A DNA stretch of 8,152 bases from Paludibacteraceae bacterium (lineage in GTDB: Bacteria; Bacteroidota; Bacteroidia; Bacteroidales; Paludibacteraceae). Under the pieces are notes generated by a model. The model saw only the letters and a list, made by a program, of their open reading frames with translations. It was not told where the DNA came from and searched no databases. Below are positions 4,424-8,152 of the stretch, piece by piece (positions within the stretch are counted from its first letter, which is position 1; every line of letters begins with the position of its first letter). Both the position numbers and the translations under genes were made by a program. Where the stretch lies: contig JAGCQO010000262.1 in the NCBI GenBank assembly GCA_017965125.1, positions 1 through 8,152 on the forward strand, in the 5' to 3' direction.

Positions 4424-6622
4424 TTACTTATAAAAAACAACACTGAATGACTGCGCGTAATCCGCCACAGTTCCTGCGTCATTATATAAATGTATGAACG
4501 CCGTATAAGTTGACGTCTGTCCAGTCGCTGGGCTGAACGAGTCGTTCAACGGATCCCATGAGTATGTGTTTGAATAATCTTCCGCATTGTCCTTGTTCAC
4601 TGTGCCGACTTTTCTTCCGTGAACGTCGAAGATGTTGCACTTCATCTTGAAGCCGCAGCTTATGTCGGTCAGGTCGAACACATCGTTGAAGCCGTCGCCG
4701 TTAGGGGTGACGAGGTTGTACAAGCATTCGCCCGAAGTGTCTTCAGCGTTCTTGTCGTGGCTGTCGCGAGTTATGACAACGGTGTCACGCACCGAGCAGC
4801 CCTTTGAGTCGGTCACTCTCACAGAGTAAAGTCCCGGCATAAGGCCCTTGAGCGACGAGCCAGCCGCCTGACTCTGCAAAGAGTTGTAGGCTTGTACTAT
4901 GGCGTCGTTGCCAAGCGCCTGTCCTGTAGCCAAGTCCGGATTGTCGAACGTCTGGCCGTTTATCTTCACAGAAGTGACTGTACCTGAGCCATTATCGCTC
5001 TGGCTGTAAGACACTTGGTAATTGTCAATATAAATCATAGCAGGCGTCTTGGCTGTCGGAGTAACCACCGACCACTGATACTTCAGCGCACCAGCCGCAG
5101 CCTCGAAGATCGCTGTGCTCACGCTACCGCCAGCGAATGTCGAGTCCTTGACACCGGTAATCACACACGGACAGTCGTTCTGGTTGAAGTTGGACAGGTT
5201 CATCGTCTGGTTATTGGTGCTGAACAAGACGCTTATCGGATAGTCCGGCTGAGTGATTTCCATCGTCTGAGAACGTGCACAGCCCTTGATGTCGGTCGCT
5301 GTCACTGTGTAAACACCAGCGGCCAGACCCGACCAGCTCTGCTCCAGAGTGTTGCTGGCCGACTTGTTGGTGTTCGGTCCAGATATTTGCAATGTGAAAC
5401 GTGTGTTCTTATATACGTCGTGCCAACTGCCTTGCGCATTAACACGAATCTGTCCTTTCGCGTCGCCATGGCAAGTGTTAGACACTTTTGTGTAATTCAA
5501 TGTCACTGGGTTAGGCGGAGCAACGATGTCCCAGCCTTTTCTTGCGCCCCATCCGTCGGCCGTCCAGTAATAGCAGATGTGGAAGCCTGGGAGCAGTTCG
5601 CTCTGTGAAAGCGATGTCGAAGGCTGCGTCAACATACGCAGATACGGATTGCCCTCGATGTCGATAACCGAAGCGAAAGTCTTGTTGTCGGTGAGTTCCT
5701 TTGTCAGTATGAAAGGTTTGTCAGCAGTCTTTGACACCAGCGCAGAGCTGTAAAGCAAGATGACTGGCGCGTCGATGTTGTTTGACACAACGACCTTGAA
5801 CAGTGCTGTCGTGTCATAAACCATCTCGCCGAGACGATTCACAGTTGAGTCAACCACCAAAACCTGTTCCTGGTCATATCCCGGCACTGCGTCCATCTGA
5901 CTCTGCGTCATGACGTAGTAATAAGCCGTCTTCACAGCGTCGTAGTCCCACTTCACGTTCACAGGATACTTGTCTGTCGTCGAAGGGTTTACGTTCTGAC
6001 CGATGGTCTCTTTGTAACATGTGTAAGTCGTGTCGCCGACCTGGTTTCCCACCACAGTCTCCGACAACTGTGTGTCATCGACCTTCACGCGTGTAGAAAC
6101 CTCACAGCCTTTCGAGTCAACAACGGTTATCGCATACCATCCTGACGGTATGTTGCTGATGGTGCTTGTCGTAGCCGTAGTTCGGGCAGTCTCGTCGTAT
6201 ATCACATACGAGTAAGGCTCCGTACCACCAGTAGGGTTCACGGAAATAGAGCCTGAGCAGTCCTCCGGATTTGCGCCCCAGCTGCTGTTGCTTGTCGCCA
6301 CAGGATTGACCATCAGGTCGCCCGGCTCGGTGAGAGTGAACAACGTTGTGTTCTGGCTTCCGCCTATTGAGTAAACAAGCTTGTAGGTGCCGGCTTTCAA
6401 CGCCTTCAAGGTGTATGCTGTACCTATGACATTGTCGGCCTCGTCTCTCCAGTTGAAGGTGTAATCAGATACGTTTACGCCCTCAGCCGGCACGAAAGTA
6501 AGCTCGCCGTCAGACAAGCCGTGGCACGAGATGGAACGCGACTCGACTATGTGTTGCGCTTGCGTCATCATCGGCAGCGACAATAACGCAGACATGACCA
6601 TTAACTTAAATGTTTTACCCAT
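4424..6622 (-). CDS. secreted SprB-repeat protein with T9SS type B sorting domain
   Basis: This 732-residue protein is predicted to be exported by Sec and then by the type IX system, and held or released at the cell surface as an adhesin-like protein. It has a signal peptide (about 1-22, ending TQA). There are SprB-type Ig-like repeats at about 29-99, 116-182 and 379-459, and a longer one at about 463-619; three end in a TD/VD-x-KGC motif with a Cys near the start of the module, suggesting one disulfide each (C122-C173, C384-C448, C484 or C486-C609). Repeat 1 lacks the second Cys. Residues 183-370 match no module I recognise. The C-terminal domain (about 634-732) opens with LVTPNGDGFNDVF (637-649) and IFDVHGRKV (664-672), the gliding-motility-associated type B pattern; the usual NRWG is VHG here. 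At 732 residues it is far smaller than SprB. Ligand unknown. It starts 18 bases after kdsA. Confidence 0.9.
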   Translation of the reverse strand: MGKTFKLMVMSALLSLPMMTQAQHIVESRSISCHGLSDGELTFVPAEGVNVSDYTFNWRDEADNVIGTAYTLKALKAGTYKLVYSIGGSQNTTLFTLTEPGDLMVNPVATSNSSWGANPEDCSGSISVNPTGGTEPYSYVIYDETARTTATTSTISNIPSGWYAITVVDSKGCEVSTRVKVDDTQLSETVVGNQVGDTTYTCYKETIGQNVNPSTTDKYPVNVKWDYDAVKTAYYYVMTQSQMDAVPGYDQEQVLVVDSTVNRLGEMVYDTTALFKVVVSNNIDAPVILLYSSALVSKTADKPFILTKELTDNKTFASVIDIEGNPYLRMLTQPSTSLSQSELLPGFHICYYWTADGWGARKGWDIVAPPNPVTLNYTKVSNTCHGDAKGQIRVNAQGSWHDVYKNTRFTLQISGPNTNKSASNTLEQSWSGLAAGVYTVTATDIKGCARSQTMEITQPDYPISVLFSTNNQTMNLSNFNQNDCPCVITGVKDSTFAGGSVSTAIFEAAAGALKYQWSVVTPTAKTPAMIYIDNYQVSYSQSDNGSGTVTSVKINGQTFDNPDLATGQALGNDAIVQAYNSLQSQAAGSSLKGLMPGLYSVRVTDSKGCSVRDTVVITRDSHDKNAEDTSGECLYNLVTPNGDGFNDVFDLTDISCGFKMKCNIFDVHGRKVGTVNKDNAEDYSNTYSWDPLNDSFSPATGQTSTYTAFIHLYNDAGTVADYAQSFSVVFYK
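4427..4723 (-). other. segment encoding the type B T9SS C-terminal sorting domain
   Basis: Residues about 634-732 of the repeat protein form the targeting domain recognised by the type IX system. The marks are the TPNGDGFND core, a following IF-x-x-x-GR strand, SWDPLN in place of the common WDG, and a final beta strand FSVVFYK ending in Lys. Type B domains depend on a SprF-like partner, which is the next gene. Two cysteines (C656, C662) inside the domain are not part of the core pattern I know. Confidence 0.82.
4766..6538 (-). repeat. four divergent SprB-type modules (coding repeats)
   Basis: Module positions on the DNA are about 6538-6326, 6277-6077, 5488-5246 and 5236-4766, with a non-repeat region at about 6076-5489. 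The clearest shared block encodes (V/T)DSKGC or TDIKGC and is recognisable at DNA level at about 6124-6104, 5299-5279 and 4816-4796. Divergence elsewhere is high, so these are old protein-domain duplications and not a recombining tandem array. Confidence 0.7.
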
Positions 6623-6640
6623 ATATGAATCGTTTATTGA

Positions 6641-7459
6641 TTACTTAAAGCTATTGACTGTCGCTCTTATGGCAACGAGTCTTGACAACAAGCGCTCAGC
6701 CAGGTCGAGCCTCAGCATGTTCGCTCCGTCCGAAAGCGCCTTCGACGGTTCCGGATGCGTCTCCATGAAAATGCCATCGACGCCGACTGCGATGCCGGCT
6801 TTCGCTATTGTCTCTATCATCTGAGGATTTCCGCCAGTGACGCCCGAAGTCTGGTTAGGACGCTGCAGCGAGTGCGTGATGTCCAATATCACTGGGAAGC
6901 CTGTCTCCTGCATCGCAGGTATGTTCGTGTAGTCAACTATCAAATCCTGATAACCGAAAGAGTTGCCTCTCTCTGTCAGCATCACCTTGTTGTTGCCTGC
7001 GTCCACAACCTTCTGGGCTGCGAACTTCATCGCCTCGCCGGAAAGGAACTGGCCTTTCTTTATGTTCACGACCTTGCCGGTCTCTGCCGCAGCCACCAGC
7101 AAATCGGTCTGACGGCACAGGAAAGCCGGAATCTGAAGCACATCGACGAACTCGGCAGCCATCTGAGCGTCAGAGGCCTTGTGTATGTCGGTCACGACAG
7201 GGATGTCGAACTTGTCGCTCACGGCCTTCAGTATCTTCAGCGCCTTCAGGTCGCCGATGCCGGTGAACGAATCGATGCGCGAGCGGTTAGCTTTCTTGAA
7301 CGAGCCCTTGAAAATCAAAGGAATCTTGTACTTCTCCGAGATGCGGACAAGCTCCTCGGCTGTCTGAAAAGCTATCTCCTCGGACTCAACAGCGCATGGA
7401 CCAGCCAAAAGGAAAAAATTACCGCTGTCTGTATATTTGAGTTTATCAATGTTTATCAT
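6641..7459 (-). CDS. kdsA: 3-deoxy-8-phosphooctulonate synthase (Kdo-8-P synthase), metal-dependent type
   Basis: KdsA condenses phosphoenolpyruvate with arabinose-5-phosphate to give Kdo-8-phosphate, the first committed intermediate for the Kdo of the lipopolysaccharide inner core; it is cytoplasmic. The 272-residue sequence is complete and conserved throughout: LLAGPCAVES (17-26), FKGSFKKANRS (50-60), the TDIH region (90-93), QIPAFLCRQTDLL (109-121), NIKKGQFLS (132-140), TERGNSFGY (162-170), THSLQRP (195-201) and FMETHPEP (231-238). Cys22, His196, Glu233 and Asp244 keep the spacing of the metal ligands in the Aquifex-type enzyme, and Cys22 replaces the Asn of the E. coli non-metal class. 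The ATG at 7459 lies inside the upstream lipid kinase gene, giving a 14-base overlap and probable translational coupling; no closer start exists before the conserved N-terminus. It is followed after 18 bases by the T9SS cargo gene. Confidence 0.98.
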   Translation of the reverse strand: MINIDKLKYTDSGNFFLLAGPCAVESEEIAFQTAEELVRISEKYKIPLIFKGSFKKANRSRIDSFTGIGDLKALKILKAVSDKFDIPVVTDIHKASDAQMAAEFVDVLQIPAFLCRQTDLLVAAAETGKVVNIKKGQFLSGEAMKFAAQKVVDAGNNKVMLTERGNSFGYQDLIVDYTNIPAMQETGFPVILDITHSLQRPNQTSGVTGGNPQMIETIAKAGIAVGVDGIFMETHPEPSKALSDGANMLRLDLAERLLSRLVAIRATVNSFK

Positions 7460-8152
7460 AATGTGCTTGTGTTTTATTTTTCACTGAATTTTGTGGTACT
7501 ACGAAGTTTAACACACGAGAAGCCACGCTGAATGTCACCGGACACGACGACGGAATGACCACGCCGTCAACCTCGACATACGGCTTCTCGGCAGCCGACA
7601 CGACGAGCTTCTCCGTCCTTATGTTCTTCACGCTCGGATGCTTCAGCAGACGCGATGTGAACAAATACCTTATGCCCAGGAACGCCTTCTTGAACGACAG
7701 TTCGGACATTATCATGACGTCAAGGCTGCCGTCGGTGGCCGACGCCATCGGGTTCTGGGCGAAACCTCCGCCCGAGTAGCGGCCGTTGCCCACGTTGAAC
7801 GAGAAGATTTTCTTCGTCACCGTGTGGCCGTTGTAAGCCAGCGTCATGTTGTGCGAACGCGTGAACAGCGCATTGTACAGAACCGAAAGTCCGTATATTC
7901 TGCTGTGTCCCTTGAGCATCCTCTTCACCTTGTCGGTCTTCTGGAGCACGCGCACCTCGAAGCCCATGCCGGCGGTGTTCAGGAAATAACGCTCTCCCGG
8001 ACGGCCCTCTATCATGTATGTGCACTTGCCTATGTCTATCGAGCAAACGTCGCCGTTGACCAGAAGCGACACGGCGTTCTCGTAATTCTCTATGTCTATG
8101 CCCCAGTGACGAGCCCAGTCGTTACCGGTTCCGTTAGGTATCACAGCCAAAG
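7446..8152 (-). CDS. diacylglycerol/lipid kinase family protein (5' partial)
   Basis: The frame runs off the right edge; the 234 visible C-terminal residues lack the N-terminal GGDGT nucleotide-binding motif, perhaps 80-100 residues. What remains is the end of the DAGK catalytic domain and the C-terminal beta-sandwich domain: PNGTGNDWAR (visible residues 5-14), LNTAGMGFEVRV (57-68), FNVGNGRYSGGGF (118-130), a P-x-A-x-x-TDGSLDV stretch (134-145) and YVEVDGVV (191-198). Bacterial members phosphorylate diacylglycerol or other lipids at the inner membrane (DgkB, YegS, BmrU group). Most relatives have DGE in the last motif, the Glu being a proposed active-site base; here it is DGV (Val197). The tail after NFVVP is a short charged extension. 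The gene overlaps kdsA by 14 bases and leads the leftward block as far as visible. The TTG at 8150 is an internal codon, not a start. Substrate is unknown. Confidence 0.9.
   Translation of the reverse strand, partial: LAVIPNGTGNDWARHWGIDIENYENAVSLLVNGDVCSIDIGKCTYMIEGRPGERYFLNTAGMGFEVRVLQKTDKVKRMLKGHSRIYGLSVLYNALFTRSHNMTLAYNGHTVTKKIFSFNVGNGRYSGGGFAQNPMASATDGSLDVMIMSELSFKKAFLGIRYLFTSRLLKHPSVKNIRTEKLVVSAAEKPYVEVDGVVIPSSCPVTFSVASRVLNFVVPQNSVKNKTQAHYDKH

Noticed and set aside
5015..5608. Plus-strand open frame of 197 codons opposite the adhesin
   Set aside because: Rich in Arg, His, Val and Cys with no domain or upstream gene structure; the opposite strand has a signal peptide, repeats and a sorting domain in one intact frame.
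6623..6640. Promoter for the adhesin cassette in the 18-base gap after kdsA
   Set aside because: No Bacteroidota-type TAnnTTTG element at a sensible distance was seen in the gap; a promoter inside the end of kdsA cannot be excluded.
6755..7531. Plus-strand open frame of 258 codons covering kdsA and the overlap with the lipid kinase
   Set aside because: kdsA on the minus strand is conserved end to end, so this frame is a codon-bias shadow in a moderately GC-rich gene.

Overview
The window looks like chromosomal DNA of a member of the Bacteroidia (Bacteroidota). The main reason is a secreted protein with a gliding-motility-type (type B) C-terminal sorting domain of the type IX secretion system (T9SS), next to a PorP/SprF-family membrane protein and a PD40 beta-propeller protein. 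The genes also mostly lack strong Shine-Dalgarno sequences, and the KdsA is of the metal-dependent type. Genus cannot be told from the sequence; a gut or oral Bacteroidales member is an inference.

Layout: two tightly packed gene blocks converge at about 1857. Positions 1-1858, rightward, are the end of a surface-polysaccharide (capsule or O-antigen) locus. It holds the C-terminal half of a LicD-type phosphotransferase, a family 2 glycosyltransferase, and a small polyprenyl-phosphate sugar-1-phosphate transferase, with junctions of 4 nt and an ATGA overlap. Positions 8152-1855, leftward, are a five-gene block: a diacylglycerol/lipid kinase (start outside the window), kdsA, a 732-aa SprB-repeat protein with a type B sorting domain, a PorP/SprF-like protein, and a PD40 protein with a lysine-rich linker and a possible SPOR-like tail. 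Junctions in this block are a 14-nt overlap and gaps of 18, 14 and 8 nt. The two blocks meet with overlapping stop codons in the loop of a small hairpin. There is no non-coding stretch longer than about 20 bases, no RNA gene, no insertion sequence and no CRISPR.

Likely working together: the polysaccharide genes build a lipid-linked repeat unit and decorate it. KdsA makes Kdo-8-phosphate for the lipopolysaccharide core, and the lipid kinase recycles or modifies membrane lipid. The last three leftward genes look like a self-contained T9SS cargo cassette: an exported repeat adhesin, its dedicated PorP/SprF outer-membrane partner, and a periplasmic or outer-membrane-associated propeller protein. 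The cassette and its fixed link to kdsA are the most interesting part. Other points for a second look are a U UUU UUA slippery site that would fuse the glycosyltransferase to the sugar-phosphate transferase, a sharp AT-rich patch inside the glycosyltransferase gene, and loss of the usual DGE glutamate in the lipid kinase.
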